From CAWDYA01 sp963806495 (GTDB lineage Bacteria; Acidobacteriota; Polarisedimenticolia; JACPZX01; DASXTC01), in the NCBI GenBank assembly GCA_963806495.1, contig CAWDYA010000006.1, positions 259,973-323,972 on the forward strand: 64,000 nt of DNA. Reading direction: 5' to 3'. The position numbers were made by a program, and so were the translations under genes. The notes beneath the pieces are model-generated. The model did not search any database. It saw nothing but the letters and a program-made list of their open reading frames with translations, and had not been told where the DNA came from. Of this stretch, positions 21,201 to 29,456 are shown in pieces (the first letter of the stretch is position 1; each line of letters begins with the position of its first letter).

Positions 21201-21493
21201 ACGAGCGGCCAGAGACGCGCCCCGACCGTCAGCGAGCGGGCCGTGAGCAGCCCTTTCACCTCGGGATTCTGCACCTTGATGCCGAACGCCGGGAACAGGG
21301 TCAGCGACATCTCGCCGAGAGTCACGGGGCGGCCGAGCGCCTTCTCGGCCTCCGACTGGATCAATCCGCGGTACTGGTTGACGTCCACGAGAACCGGCAG
21401 AAGCAGCGCGAGGATGACGATCAGCGCCGCGACGACACCGCCTGCTATCGCAAGACGACGCAGAAGACGTGATTTACCAGTGTTTTCGCTCAC
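18215..21493 (-). CDS. AsmA family protein
   Basis: Large envelope protein of 1092 residues anchored by one N-terminal membrane segment (AIAGGVVAALIVILALLLPV). The AsmA signature follows: VDVNQYRGLIQSEAEKALGR and VTLGEMSLTLFPAFGIKVQN. The rest is repetitive beta-rich sequence, and near the C terminus the AsmA_2-like stretch LTLSSPDLDLRDDGTLDM precedes an Ala/Pro-rich linker. AsmA-like proteins are linked to lipid movement between the membranes of diderms. The GTG at 21493 is chosen for GGGAGG six bases upstream rather than the ATG at 21523. Confidence 0.9.
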   Translation of the reverse strand: MSENTGKSRLLRRLAIAGGVVAALIVILALLLPVLVDVNQYRGLIQSEAEKALGRPVTLGEMSLTLFPAFGIKVQNPEVKGLLTARSLTVGARLWPLVFGGTIELNRVVLEHPEITVTKKADGSWDVQELGAGGSAEAAQERPARGFTLSRLRVADGLVHLRSAAARGGAPAEVDLQLDLTASLDMPAGGDLSSSFDGSLKSEGLELALSGELRRQAGTTRFDVTLSKSDIAVERARELARVAGFAWPVPEGLLRSRSLQASGHAEGALGDKGLVRIALSGVTLSGADVQLTRDRRGVWNVAALTGGGSSAAGEPASAGPDVTIKDLSLEGAHLTIRDESSGAGGSPVELELSDLGLKVDSYEPGKPVTLHLRSGVTPGKGSIRVDGTLPTAFDRDASSPIDASLELSSIEVASVAGYLKSLLDVAAESGRVSAQATIGGTYPARVTGKGTLSLDAVKVAAAPKPVTAKASFDLAAADAARRIDIADLTVEFGDSRLAVRGKLDNQPQSTIADLEIPPASVNAADLTSLLAVAGVELPVTFSATSPVKLQANVRGDLRNPSALDLTGSVEVAGGTLQHPSMTRPLEQLAGKVTLRKDGFDVTGFTGVVGGSDVGGRMTVNGFDASDVTFALTSRHADFWELMSFIRSDEGATGAPSPGPSAPGGDPLARIAAKGTLAIADGSFGALAFKDLDCGLALQKKVIRLDPVSMSLYAGTMKGSASMDLNPDPAEYTVTATTAGIDTNALLTSVLDMKDMLAGSLSADVTVRASGASLDGVLAAAKGSGSVKIENGRVGAINILKVLSRASDVLGEQSLKEVSGRLAKDGTDFSLMTADLKVGSGKITSGNLTLSSPDLDLRDDGTLDMLKGTIDIAGEVVFSDAVSRAMLQEKSKAADYFWDSKRERVALPLTMAGPLDAPTPNIDWKTAGGRLAQRRVEETVAGRLEKAGLGGLLGSKSEAAPKAAPPSTTAPPPSAPAAPAGPGGLDAAIEETELAGNILMRDLKIKGTVSGTGIAAADLVVKDESGRKIHQESLMKKVEKYYQSHDRSAPATITFRATVDGKQLLAAKGDVEVTVTVRDAEGHETTRTSKVRK

Positions 21494-21606
21494 ATCGGCC
21501 TCCCGGCTGTTAATATATCGCATGGACGCGGCACACGCTTTCTGCTAGATTCCGCATTCCACTCGAAAGCAACGGAATCCCCCGTAACGCCGTCCGGAGG
21601 TGACCC

Positions 21607-23427
21607 ATGCCGCAAGCGCGGCGGGAAGACATACGCAATATCGCCATCATCGCCCACGTCGATCACGGCAAGACCACGCTCGTGGACGCGATGCTGTGGC
21701 AGAGCGGGATCTTCCGCACCAACTCCCACGTCGAGGAGCGCGTCATGGACTCCATGTCGCTCGAGCGGGAGAAGGGGATCACCATCATGTCCAAGAACAC
21801 GGCGATCCGGTTCGAGGGGGTCACGATCAACATCGTCGATACCCCCGGGCATGCCGATTTCGGCGGCGAGGTGGAGCGCGCCCTCACGATGGTCGACGGC
21901 GTCCTGCTGCTGGTGGACGCCTCCGAAGGTCCGCTGCCCCAGACCCGGTTCGTCCTCAAGAAGGCGATCGAGAAGGGGCTGCCGCCGGTCGTGGTGATCA
22001 ACAAGATCGACCGGCCCGACGCCCGCCCCGAGGCGGTCCTCGATGAAGTGTACGATCTTTTCATCGATCTCGACGCCACGGAGCAGCAACTCGACTTCCC
22101 GGTGCTGTACACCGACGCCCGTGCGGGGAAATGCCGCGTCGACGGCCAGGAAACCACGCTCGCTCCGCTGTTCGCGCAGATCATCCGTACCGTGCCGCCG
22201 CCGGTCTACGACGACGATGCGCCGCTGCAGATGCTCGTGGCCAACATCGACTACAACGACTACGTCGGCCGCCTGGCCATCGCGCGCGTCTTCAACGGCC
22301 GCGTGCGGATCGGCCAGCCCGTGGCCGTGGTGGGTGGCTCGTCGCCGTCCGCGGACATCGTCCGCTCCAAGGTGACCACCCTTCTCGGCTACGAGGGGCT
22401 CAAGCGCGTGCCGATCGAGCAGGCGGGGCCGGGCGACATCGTCGCGCTGGCCGGCATCGAGGGGATCGGGATCGGACAGACCATCACCGATCCGGAGACC
22501 CCGCGCGCCCTGCCCGCGATCACCGTGGACGAGCCGACTCTCTCGATGATCTTCACGGCCAACACGTCCCCGTTCGCCGGCAAGGAGGGCACTTTCGTCA
22601 CGTCACGCCACCTGCGCGAGCGGCTGCTCAAGGAGGCGCTCGCCAACGTCTCGATCCGCGTGGAGGAGACCGGCGCGCCCGACGCATTGAAGGTCTCCGG
22701 GCGCGGCGAGCTGCAGATGGCGATCATCATCGAGACGATGCGCCGCGAGGGATACGAGATGCAGGTGGGCCGTCCCGAGGTGATCACCCGGACGGTCGAC
22801 GGCCAGCGGTTCGAGCCGATGGAGAAGCTGGTGATCGACTGCCCCGAGGAATACATCGGGGTGGTCACCGAGCGGGCGGGCTCGCGGCGCGGGCGGATGA
22901 CGAAGATGGTCAACCACGGCTCCGGCCGGGTGCGTCTCGAGTTCCGCATTCCGTCGCGCGGCCTGATCGGCTTCCGCTCCCAGTTCCTCACCGACACGCG
23001 CGGCACCGGGATCCTCAACCACCTGTACGACGGGCACGAGCCCTGGCAGGGGGAGATCAAGGGGCGGACCACCGGCTCTCTGGTGTCGGACCGCACCGGC
23101 CGGTCCACGAGCTACGCCATCGAGAACATCCAGGAGCGCGGCTCGATGATCCTCTCGCCCGGCACCCAGGTGTACGAAGGGATGATCGTCGGCGAGAACT
23201 CCCGCCCCGGGGATATCGATGTGAACATCACCAAGGAGAAGAAGCTCACCAACATGCGCGCCTCCACGGCCGACGAGGCCGCGCGCATCATCCCCGCCCG
23301 CATCCTGAGCCTCGAGCAGGCGATCGAGTTCCTCAACGACGACGACCTGCTCGAAATCACGCCCAAGGCCTTCCGTCTGCGCAAGCGGGTGCTCGTCGCG
23401 GGCCAGCGACGCAAACGGGACGCATGA
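21607..23427 (+). CDS. typA: ribosome-associated translational GTPase TypA/BipA
   Basis: GTPase of 606 residues that binds the ribosome and assists ribosome assembly and stress growth. G-motifs: AHVDHGKTT (G1), DTPGHADFGGEVER (G3), NKIDRPDA (G4). The family C-terminal part is complete (GLIGFRSQFLTDTRGTG, DVNITKEKKLTNMRAS). GGAGGTGACC precedes the ATG at 21607. It is divergent from asmA and overlaps the next gene by four bases (ATGA). Confidence 0.97.
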   Translation: MPQARREDIRNIAIIAHVDHGKTTLVDAMLWQSGIFRTNSHVEERVMDSMSLEREKGITIMSKNTAIRFEGVTINIVDTPGHADFGGEVERALTMVDGVLLLVDASEGPLPQTRFVLKKAIEKGLPPVVVINKIDRPDARPEAVLDEVYDLFIDLDATEQQLDFPVLYTDARAGKCRVDGQETTLAPLFAQIIRTVPPPVYDDDAPLQMLVANIDYNDYVGRLAIARVFNGRVRIGQPVAVVGGSSPSADIVRSKVTTLLGYEGLKRVPIEQAGPGDIVALAGIEGIGIGQTITDPETPRALPAITVDEPTLSMIFTANTSPFAGKEGTFVTSRHLRERLLKEALANVSIRVEETGAPDALKVSGRGELQMAIIIETMRREGYEMQVGRPEVITRTVDGQRFEPMEKLVIDCPEEYIGVVTERAGSRRGRMTKMVNHGSGRVRLEFRIPSRGLIGFRSQFLTDTRGTGILNHLYDGHEPWQGEIKGRTTGSLVSDRTGRSTSYAIENIQERGSMILSPGTQVYEGMIVGENSRPGDIDVNITKEKKLTNMRASTADEAARIIPARILSLEQAIEFLNDDDLLEITPKAFRLRKRVLVAGQRRKRDA

Positions 23428-24341
23428 GCACGGCGGGGGGCGCCCCGCGGGCATCGGTCATCACGGCGCTCGTGGCGGTCCAGATCTTCTTCGGGCTGCA
23501 TTACATCGCCGCGAAGTACATCATGACGGTGATCCCGCCGCTGGCCTGGGCCACCATCCGGATCGTCTGCGCGTCGGTGCTGCTCATGACCTTCGTGCTG
23601 CTCACCCGCCCGCGGCGGCTGCCACGCTCACGCCGGGACCTGGCCTCGATCGCCCTGTTCGCCGTGTTCGGCGTCATGATCAACCAGGTGTGCTTCGTGG
23701 AGGGGCTCTCCCGCACCGCGACCTCCCACTCCGCCATCATCAACTGCGGCATCCCCGTCGCCACGCTCCTGTTCGCCATCCTCCTGGGCCGCGAACGCGC
23801 GACCCGGGCGCGTCTCACCGGAATCATCCTGTCGCTGTCGGGCGCCCTCTACCTGATCGTCCACAGCGGGGCGCTTCTCGGCGGCAGCTTCGTCGCCGGG
23901 GACCTGCTGACCATGGTCAACGCCACGTCCTACTCCTTCTTCCTGGTGATCAGCAAGCCGATCCTGGCGAGGCACAGCAGCCTCGCGGTCACGGCCGAGC
24001 TGCTGTTGTTCGGCGCCATCGGGATCTCGATCTTCGGCATGCCGCAGGTCGCGGCGATCGATCCGTCGGCGGTGCCCGTCTCGATCTGGTGGGCCGGCGC
24101 GTTCGTGGTGATCTTCGCCACCGTCGGCGCCTACATCCTCAGCACCTGGGCGCTCAAACGTGTCGACTCGTCGATGGTGGCGCTGTTCATCTATCTGCAG
24201 CCGGTGGTGGCCTCGGTGCTCTCGGTGGTGCTCCTGAAGGAGACGCTGGGCAGCGAGACCTTCATCAGCGCGGCGCTGATCTTCGCCGGCGTGGCTGTGG
24301 CTCTTCGCTCGCCCGCGGCCCGGAAGACGGTTCCGGCCTGA
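23424..24341 (+). CDS. EamA/DMT-superfamily transporter
   Basis: Inner-membrane protein of 305 residues with about ten membrane segments in two EamA repeats. The first begins VQIFFGLHYIAAKYIM; the second ends FIYLQPVVASVLSVVLLKET, the usual EamA signature. Such proteins export small metabolites or amino acids. Start codon overlaps the typA stop (ATGA), so it is translated together with it. Substrate unknown. Confidence 0.9.
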   Translation: MSTAGGAPRASVITALVAVQIFFGLHYIAAKYIMTVIPPLAWATIRIVCASVLLMTFVLLTRPRRLPRSRRDLASIALFAVFGVMINQVCFVEGLSRTATSHSAIINCGIPVATLLFAILLGRERATRARLTGIILSLSGALYLIVHSGALLGGSFVAGDLLTMVNATSYSFFLVISKPILARHSSLAVTAELLLFGAIGISIFGMPQVAAIDPSAVPVSIWWAGAFVVIFATVGAYILSTWALKRVDSSMVALFIYLQPVVASVLSVVLLKETLGSETFISAALIFAGVAVALRSPAARKTVPA

Positions 24342-24359
24342 GACCGGAGACGCGAGCCG

Positions 24360-24818
24360 TCAGTGGACGACCGGGTCCTCGTCGTCCTCGTCGCCGCCGG
24401 CGCCATCGCGCGCCTCGGGCGGGACCTGCGACGCATGGTGGAGGATCATCCGCCAGCCGCCCGAGGTTCTGACGAACAGGTTGGTCGCCCGCGCCAGGGT
24501 GATCGCCTCGTCCGGCCCCGAGGTGATCGACTCCAGACAGCAGACCCATGCCATCTCGCCTTCCATGCGCACGCGCACCTCGGACGGCTCGATCACCAGC
24601 CGGTCGCTGTGGCTGAAGATGATGTGCCAGGACTGGCGCACCGCTTCCCATCCCTCGATCACCTCCCACCCGGGATGGATGCACCGGACGTTCTCGTCGT
24701 GCGACCAGATCTCCGTGAGCGCTTCGATGTCGAGATCGGTGACCGACCGGTAGAATCTCTCGTTTGCCAGGCGTATGGCCGCCAGCTCTTCCTCGGTGGC
24801 GCTCTTCGACGCGGTCAT
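24360..24818 (-). CDS. SnoaL/NTF2-like protein (DUF4440/SnoaL_3 type)
   Basis: Small cone-fold protein of 152 residues. Typical features are the N-terminal helix EEELAAIRLANERFYRSVTD, EIWSHDENVRCIHPGWEVIE and a C-terminal GGWRMILHHASQV strand-turn. Members bind small ligands or act as isomerases; no activity can be assigned. It starts within the end of the aldo/keto reductase gene (ATGA overlap). The C terminus is an acidic low-complexity tail (GAGGDEDDEDPVVH). Confidence 0.85.
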   Translation of the reverse strand: MTASKSATEEELAAIRLANERFYRSVTDLDIEALTEIWSHDENVRCIHPGWEVIEGWEAVRQSWHIIFSHSDRLVIEPSEVRVRMEGEMAWVCCLESITSGPDEAITLARATNLFVRTSGGWRMILHHASQVPPEARDGAGGDEDDEDPVVH

Positions 24819-25798
24819 GCGGACCAGTCCTTGAACCACGAGGCGCGCTTTCCCACCGGGGCGGTCAGCGCCGCCAGACGACTCATGTCCTGCTCGCCCA
24901 GCGGCTTGAACTCCCGCGCGATGCGCGCGTTCTCCTCGAGCTGCGCCACGCTGTCGACGCCCACGATGGCGGTGGCGACGGGCAGCGTGAGGGTGTAGGA
25001 AAGGGCCTGCTGCATCGTGGCCAGCCCCTTGCCCGAATCGTCGTACGCCGTGAAGATCCGCCCGCGCGCCGGCACCTTCATGCCGATGATCCCGAGCTTC
25101 TTCTCCACGGCCAGCGGCAGGAGCTTCTCCCCGAACGGCTTGTGATGTCGATCGGCCGCGTTGAGCGCCATGAGGATGCAGTCGAAGTCGAACCGGGACA
25201 ACCCGTCGATCAGGAGATCCGGGTCGAAGTGGCCCGTGATCCCCAGGAAACGCACCATCTTCTCGTCGCGCGCCTTCGTCAGCGCATGGATGGCGCCGTC
25301 GGCAGCGAAGATTCGATCGAGGTCGTCGCGGCCGTTGATGTTGTGGAGCTGCCACAGATCGAGGTGATCGGTGCGGAGCCGGCGCAGCGAGTCGTCGAGC
25401 AGGCGCAGGGAGCCGTCACGCGTCCTGTCGTGGGTCTTGCTGGCGAGGAAGATCCCCTTGCGCCGATCTCCCATCGCCTCGCCGTAGTAGTCCTGGCTCG
25501 GACCGTACCGCGCCGCGGTGTCGAAGTAGTTGATGCCGAGGTCCAGCGCCCTGTTGATGATCGCCGACGTCGTGTCGGGGCCGCCCGAATCCCTCTCCAG
25601 CCTCCCCTGCCCGCCGAGCCCGAGGATCGACACCGTGACACCGGTGCGCCCGAGCGCGCGGGCCGGCAGGGCGCCCGCGCGCGGAGTATCGACCGCCGCC
25701 CCGGTGATCCCCGCGGCGATGGCGGTCGACAGGGCGCCGGCGGCCGTGGTCTTGAGCATCTCGCGTCTTGTCAGCTTGATCTTCTCTGCGTCATCCAT
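24815..25798 (-). CDS. aldo/keto reductase with Tat signal
   Basis: NADPH-dependent oxidoreductase of 327 residues. A twin-arginine leader (LTRREMLKTTAAGALST) suggests folded export. The AKR core follows: GINYFDTAARYGPSQDYYGE with catalytic Asp/Tyr, ASKTHDRT with the catalytic Lys, and HNINGRDDL at the His position of usual AKRs (here Asn after His). It is followed with a four-base overlap by the SnoaL-like gene. Substrate unknown. Confidence 0.9.
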   Translation of the reverse strand: MDDAEKIKLTRREMLKTTAAGALSTAIAAGITGAAVDTPRAGALPARALGRTGVTVSILGLGGQGRLERDSGGPDTTSAIINRALDLGINYFDTAARYGPSQDYYGEAMGDRRKGIFLASKTHDRTRDGSLRLLDDSLRRLRTDHLDLWQLHNINGRDDLDRIFAADGAIHALTKARDEKMVRFLGITGHFDPDLLIDGLSRFDFDCILMALNAADRHHKPFGEKLLPLAVEKKLGIIGMKVPARGRIFTAYDDSGKGLATMQQALSYTLTLPVATAIVGVDSVAQLEENARIAREFKPLGEQDMSRLAALTAPVGKRASWFKDWSA

Positions 25799-25853
25799 GC
25801 TCGCCCCTCTCGCGTGTCTTTCCGCGCATTCTACACCGTGCGGTGCGGAGGCG

Positions 25854-26435
25854 TCACCCCGCGGTCTTCGGCGGCGGCGCGGGCTGCGCGTCCGGCACCC
25901 GGTTCTCCACGGGAGGGATGGTGCGCAGATAGTCGTAGATGGCGCCGAGGTCCTCGTCGGTCATGTGGCTGTACGAGGGCCACGGCATCGGCGGCATGAT
26001 GGGACGCGACTCGCCCCAGTGCTTTCCCGTCCGCAGCGCCTTGACGAAGATCTCCTTCGTCCAGATCCCGATCCCGCTGCTCTCGCTCGGCGTGAGGTTC
26101 GGGGCGTAGCTGATCCCCCACGGGCCCGCGAAGGCGGTGTTGGACCCGGCGCCCACCCAGAGCCAGGGGCCTTCGGGCAGCACGGGCGGCGAGGGCATCG
26201 CGATCTGCTGCGGGTGCCCCGAGAGCATCCGGTTCATGTCGGGCATCGGCCCCTGCGGCCCCATCACCCACGGGGTGTGACAGTCGTTGCACGCCAGGAT
26301 GGTCACCAGGTACTTGCCGCGCTCCACGCTGCTCCCGGCGGTCGCTGCCGGCGTGGTGGTGGAGACCGAGGCCGCGCAGGCGGAGGCAAGCAGGACCGCC
26401 ACGCCCGACAGGGCGAGACTTCCTTTCTTCGACAT
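25854..26435 (-). CDS. c-type cytochrome, lipoprotein
   Basis: Monoheme cytochrome c of 193 residues. The N terminus is a lipoprotein signal with lipobox LLASACA. The heme site CNDCH lies about residue 50, with a possible axial Met in MPPMPWPSYSHM and a closing helix (LGAIYDYLRTIPPVENRV). The sequence resembles cytochrome subunits that accept electrons from periplasmic dehydrogenases. The ATG at 26435 is preferred because the open frame upstream is only antisense or overlapping sequence. Confidence 0.88.
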   Translation of the reverse strand: MSKKGSLALSGVAVLLASACAASVSTTTPAATAGSSVERGKYLVTILACNDCHTPWVMGPQGPMPDMNRMLSGHPQQIAMPSPPVLPEGPWLWVGAGSNTAFAGPWGISYAPNLTPSESSGIGIWTKEIFVKALRTGKHWGESRPIMPPMPWPSYSHMTDEDLGAIYDYLRTIPPVENRVPDAQPAPPPKTAG

Positions 26436-26470
26436 GGGACGATTCTCCTGAGATGAGGATGGTTCCTGGG

Positions 26471-26944
26471 TCAGGTTCCGGGGATGAGAGTGTCGGGAAT
26501 CCGGATCGCGATGACCTGACCGCGGGCGCAGACTTCGCCCTTCGAGGTGACGGTGGCGGCGATCACGACCTTGCGGCCCTTGACCTCCTCCACCCTGGCG
26601 CGGCAGACCAGATCCTCGTCGATCGGAGTGGGCTTGAGATACTCGACGTGCAGCGTGCCGGTCAGAAAACGCAGCGGCGGCTCGGTGTCCATGCTCCGTC
26701 CCTCGGCGCGGTAGGCGGCTGCGGCCGCGGTGCCGGTGCCGTGGCAGTCGATCACGGAGGCGATCAACCCACCATAGACATAACCCGGGATCGCCGTGTG
26801 CCGGGGTGACGGGCGGAACACGCACACCGCCTCGTCGCCGTCCCAGAAGCTGCGGAGGTGCAGGCCCGCCTCGTTGAGGCGGCCGCACCCGTAGCAGTGG
26901 GCGAGATTCTCGGGATAGTAGTCCTGGAAGGCCCTGGGCGTCAT
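26471..26944 (-). CDS. hotdog-fold thioesterase, PaaI-like
   Basis: Acyl-CoA thioesterase-like protein of 157 residues. The start NLAHCYGCGRLNEAGLHLRS is characteristic, followed by the hotdog helix GYVYGGLIASVIDCHGTGT. It would hydrolyse an acyl-CoA thioester in the cytoplasm. The ATG at 26944 overlaps the stop of the MORN-repeat gene by four bases. Confidence 0.88.
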   Translation of the reverse strand: MTPRAFQDYYPENLAHCYGCGRLNEAGLHLRSFWDGDEAVCVFRPSPRHTAIPGYVYGGLIASVIDCHGTGTAAAAAYRAEGRSMDTEPPLRFLTGTLHVEYLKPTPIDEDLVCRARVEEVKGRKVVIAATVTSKGEVCARGQVIAIRIPDTLIPGT

Positions 26945-27450
26945 TCGCGCTCGATCGTCTTGACCAGTTCGCCGTTCTCGTAGATCTCGTTCTTTTCCTT
27001 GTGACCGTCCTCGAGCCAGAACTGCCAGGTGCCGAACGGCTTCCCGTTCACGTAGGGCTTCTGGGACTTGATCTGCCCGCTTTCGTACCACTCCTTGTGC
27101 ACGCCCCTCGGGGTACCGTTGTCATACTCTTCGTGCAGCTTCTGCTGGCCGCTCTCGTACCACTCATCCACGGATCCCTCGCGCACTCCCTGGTTCCAGT
27201 GCGCCTCCAGGCTCTTCTGGCCGTTCTCGTACCACTCGGTCCAGTCGCCGTTCGGCTTGCCCGCGACCATGCTCGCCTTCACCTTCGGGGTCCCGTTCGC
27301 GAAGGTCGACGTTACCTCGCCGGTGTAGGGCTGGCCGGAGCCGGTGACGTACACGCCATCGCGTTCGGTGAGATCGGAGAGGGCGGGCACACCGGAACCG
27401 CATGCGACGATCATCATGAGCAGGAGCGTACCAGTCAGAGCCTTTGCCAT
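26941..27450 (-). CDS. MORN_2/YwqK-type repeat lipoprotein
   Basis: Exported lipoprotein of 169 residues with signal TGTLLLMMIVACGSG. It contains about five repeats of the EWYESGQ type (EWYENGQKSLEAHW, EWYESGQQKLHEEY, EWYESGQIKSQKPY, FWLEDGHKEKNEIY). This repeat family has been annotated as an antitoxin component (YwqK), but many members are simple surface proteins. The ATG at 27450 has GGAGGG eight bases upstream. No toxin partner is seen. Confidence 0.85.
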   Translation of the reverse strand: MAKALTGTLLLMMIVACGSGVPALSDLTERDGVYVTGSGQPYTGEVTSTFANGTPKVKASMVAGKPNGDWTEWYENGQKSLEAHWNQGVREGSVDEWYESGQQKLHEEYDNGTPRGVHKEWYESGQIKSQKPYVNGKPFGTWQFWLEDGHKEKNEIYENGELVKTIERE

Positions 27451-27489
27451 GTATCGTCCCTCCGTGGGATGGAGTAGCATTGGTCTATT

Positions 27490-27852
27490 CTACCGCGACT
27501 CGCGTGCGCGCGGGGACGTCATGTGCCGCCCCCTCGGGGCCCACCGGTACCGCTCCAGCGCGATCCGGCCCGAGGCAAGAAAGCGGACCCCCTCCTTCTC
27601 GAGCAGGAGACGCTGGATGGTATCGTACCCCGGCTCGGCGCGGGGGCTGATCCGGCCCTGTGCGTTGATGACGCGGTGCCACGGGACGCCGTCTCCCGCC
27701 GGCAGCGCGAACAGGGCGTAGCCGATCTGCCGGGCGTGGCCGGGCATCCCGGCCAGGGCGGCCACCTGTCCGTAGGTGGCGACCCTTCCGCGCGGGATCC
27801 GCCTCACGACGGCGTAGATGCGCTGCCAGGTCGTGCGGGCCGCGGGGCTCAT
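27490..27852 (-). CDS. MGMT-family alkyltransferase-like protein (ATL)
   Basis: DNA repair protein of 120 residues related to O6-alkylguanine transferase. RIPRGRVATYGQVAALAGMP is the family DNA-binding helix-turn-helix and RQIGYALFA contains the finger Arg region. The active-site PCHRV is replaced by PWHRV, so Cys is missing; such ATL proteins mark O6-alkylguanine for nucleotide excision repair rather than accepting the alkyl group. Confidence 0.92.
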   Translation of the reverse strand: MSPAARTTWQRIYAVVRRIPRGRVATYGQVAALAGMPGHARQIGYALFALPAGDGVPWHRVINAQGRISPRAEPGYDTIQRLLLEKEGVRFLASGRIALERYRWAPRGRHMTSPRARESR

Positions 27853-27856
27853 CGCG

Positions 27857-28435
27857 TCATTTCTGCTTTCTGTAGGTGCCCACCAGATCCGCCTGCGCGA
27901 GGACGTGGCCCTTCATCGCCTCCTCCAGCTTCGCCTTCGTGGGATGGTCCAGATCGGGCAGCACGGTGTCGAGGGCGTACAGCTTGTGGAAGTAGCGGTG
28001 CCTGCCGATCGGCGGGCACGGGCCGCCGTAGCCGGTCCGGTTCCAGTCGTTGAGGCCCTCCCGGGTCCCTTCCGGGAGATCGGCCGCCGTCGCTCCAGCG
28101 GGCAGCCCTTCCGAGGCCGGTGGGATGTCGTAGAGCACCCAGTGCACCCAGGTCCTGCGCGGCGCCGCCGGATCCGGCGCGTCCGGGTCGTCCATGATGA
28201 GCGCGAGGCTTCGCGCCGCTTTCGGCACGCCCGACCAGGACAGCCCGGGCGCCACATCCTCGCCCTCGCAGGTATGCCTCCGCGGGATCTCCCCCTTGTC
28301 GTCGAACGCCGGCGAGCTGATCGTCATCATCATGTTCACCTCCCGGGCCGGCTCGCCGCCGGTGTCCGCCGCGCATCCCGCGGCGGGCGCGAGGACGGCG
28401 GACGCCAGCCAGCCAATGATCAGGTATCTTCGCAT
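27857..28435 (-). CDS. YbhB/YbcL-family PEBP-like lipoprotein
   Basis: Phosphatidylethanolamine-binding-protein fold, 192 residues. The leader MRRYLIIGWLASAVLAPAAGC is a lipoprotein signal. The PEBP core shows SPAFDDKGEIPRRHTCEGED, MDDPDAPDP and TWVHWVLYDIPP with the ligand-pocket Asp/Pro/His residues, then GGPCPPIGRHRYFHKLYALD. GGAGGT lies 12 bases before the chosen ATG; ATGs at 28447 and 28459 are alternatives. Bacterial members have no proven substrate. Confidence 0.9.
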   Translation of the reverse strand: MRRYLIIGWLASAVLAPAAGCAADTGGEPAREVNMMMTISSPAFDDKGEIPRRHTCEGEDVAPGLSWSGVPKAARSLALIMDDPDAPDPAAPRRTWVHWVLYDIPPASEGLPAGATAADLPEGTREGLNDWNRTGYGGPCPPIGRHRYFHKLYALDTVLPDLDHPTKAKLEEAMKGHVLAQADLVGTYRKQK

Positions 28436-28473
28436 CGAGGGGATCATACCTCCGTCCATCGGCGTCGTTCAGG

Positions 28474-28872
28474 TCACACGTCCCTGTCGGTCCGGTGCCG
28501 AGGGAGTCCGTCGTCCATCCGGATCCAGGCGAGCATCCGGTCCGCCCAGACGTGGTCCTCGGGGACGAACGTATCCGCGGCATCGAGACTGCCCACCGTC
28601 ACATCGGTCACTTCGGGCGTATCGGCATTGTTGTACGTGAGCTGCGTGCCACACGAGGCGCAGAAGGACCGCTCCACGCCAGGCCGCGTCGCGCACCGGG
28701 CCGGCCGGCCCGCCGTGAACCGGAACCCGGCCGAGGGGTACTCGGCCCAGGTGAGAAAGGCTGCTCCACTGGTGCGCCGGCAGTGGAGGCAGTGGCAATG
28801 GGTCACGCGCCGGGGCCGGCCCTCCGCCTCGTACCGGATCGCTCGACAGAAACAACCGCCCTCGTATCTCAT
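28474..28872 (-). CDS. GFA-family (glutathione-dependent formaldehyde-activating-like) zinc protein
   Basis: Small Zn-binding protein of 132 residues. The GFA cysteines are all visible: GGCFCRAIRYEAEG, THCHCLHCRRTSGAAFLTW, and SFCASCGTQLTY. Members are often annotated as glutathione-dependent formaldehyde activating enzymes, but most have unknown substrates. It sits alone between the PEBP gene and the DUF4177 gene, on the same strand. Confidence 0.92.
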   Translation of the reverse strand: MRYEGGCFCRAIRYEAEGRPRRVTHCHCLHCRRTSGAAFLTWAEYPSAGFRFTAGRPARCATRPGVERSFCASCGTQLTYNNADTPEVTDVTVGSLDAADTFVPEDHVWADRMLAWIRMDDGLPRHRTDRDV

Positions 28873-28899
28873 GACGCCTCCCCTTGCTCGACAGGAGGG

Positions 28900-29097
28900 T
28901 TAGAGCTCGCGTTCAAGGATGATTTCAAAGTACTTCGCCATCCCGTATCCGCCGACGCCGGGAGCGAAGACCTGCACGAGCCGCCACCCCTCCCGGGCGT
29001 GCTCCGCGATGACCTTCCGGTACTCCTTTTTCGCCTGTCTGCGTACGCCGAGGAACCCCTCCCCCAGCCGAACGAACTTGTACTCGTACCGTCTCAT
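28900..29097 (-). CDS. DUF4177 protein, 65 residues
   Basis: Short protein beginning MRRYEYKFVRLGEGFLG, with EHAREGWRLVQVFAPGVGGY and a final strand YFEIILEREL; this is the DUF4177 pattern. The open frame continues to 30000 only as overlap with the methionine aminopeptidase region in another frame, so the ATG at 29097 is taken. Function unknown. Confidence 0.85.
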   Translation of the reverse strand: MRRYEYKFVRLGEGFLGVRRQAKKEYRKVIAEHAREGWRLVQVFAPGVGGYGMAKYFEIILEREL

Positions 29098-29108
29098 GCC
29101 GCAGCCTC

Positions 29109-29432
29109 CTGCATCGAGGATACACCCGGCGCGCCCCCCACGCCGACGCGATCCGCGAGTTCTATTCGGGGGTCGTGGGCTGGACGCCGTCTCCGGTGGA
29201 CATGGGTGGCGACGCGGTCGCCGGCATCTGCCCCGCCCGGGGCACAAACGCCGCGCTTCCCGCCCGGTGGCGGATCTATCTGGTGGTGAGCCGCCTCGAC
29301 GACAGCATGGCGAAGTGCGTCGGGCTCGGGGGACGGGTGCTGGTCGCGCCCAAGAGCATGGGCCCGCACGCACGGGTCGGGGTGATCCAGGACCCGGCGG
29401 GGACCGTCGCCGCGCTGTTCGAGCCGGCCTGA
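29109..29432 (+). pseudogene. VOC/glyoxalase domain remnant lacking its N terminus
   Basis: In-frame remnant of a small VOC-family protein. HADAIREFYSGVVGW and MGGDAVAGICPARG correspond to the first helix and strand of the domain; RWRIYLVVSRLDDSM, GGRVLVAPKSMG and VIQDPAGTVAALFEP complete it. No start codon or first beta-strand exists before about 29109, where the DUF4177 gene begins on the other strand. A GTG at 29175 could begin a shorter, presumably inactive protein. Probably 5'-truncated. Confidence 0.6.
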
Positions 29433-29456
29433 TCGGTCCTTTACGGCGGGACCGCC

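Noticed and set aside
18248..21472. 1074-codon plus-strand open frame opposite asmA
   Set aside because: Arg/His/Gly-rich antisense frame without domains; asmA on the minus strand has membrane anchor and AsmA signatures.
26941..27450. YwqK-type antitoxin with a toxin partner
   Set aside because: Name comes from the repeat family only; no toxin gene adjoins and the protein is an exported lipoprotein.
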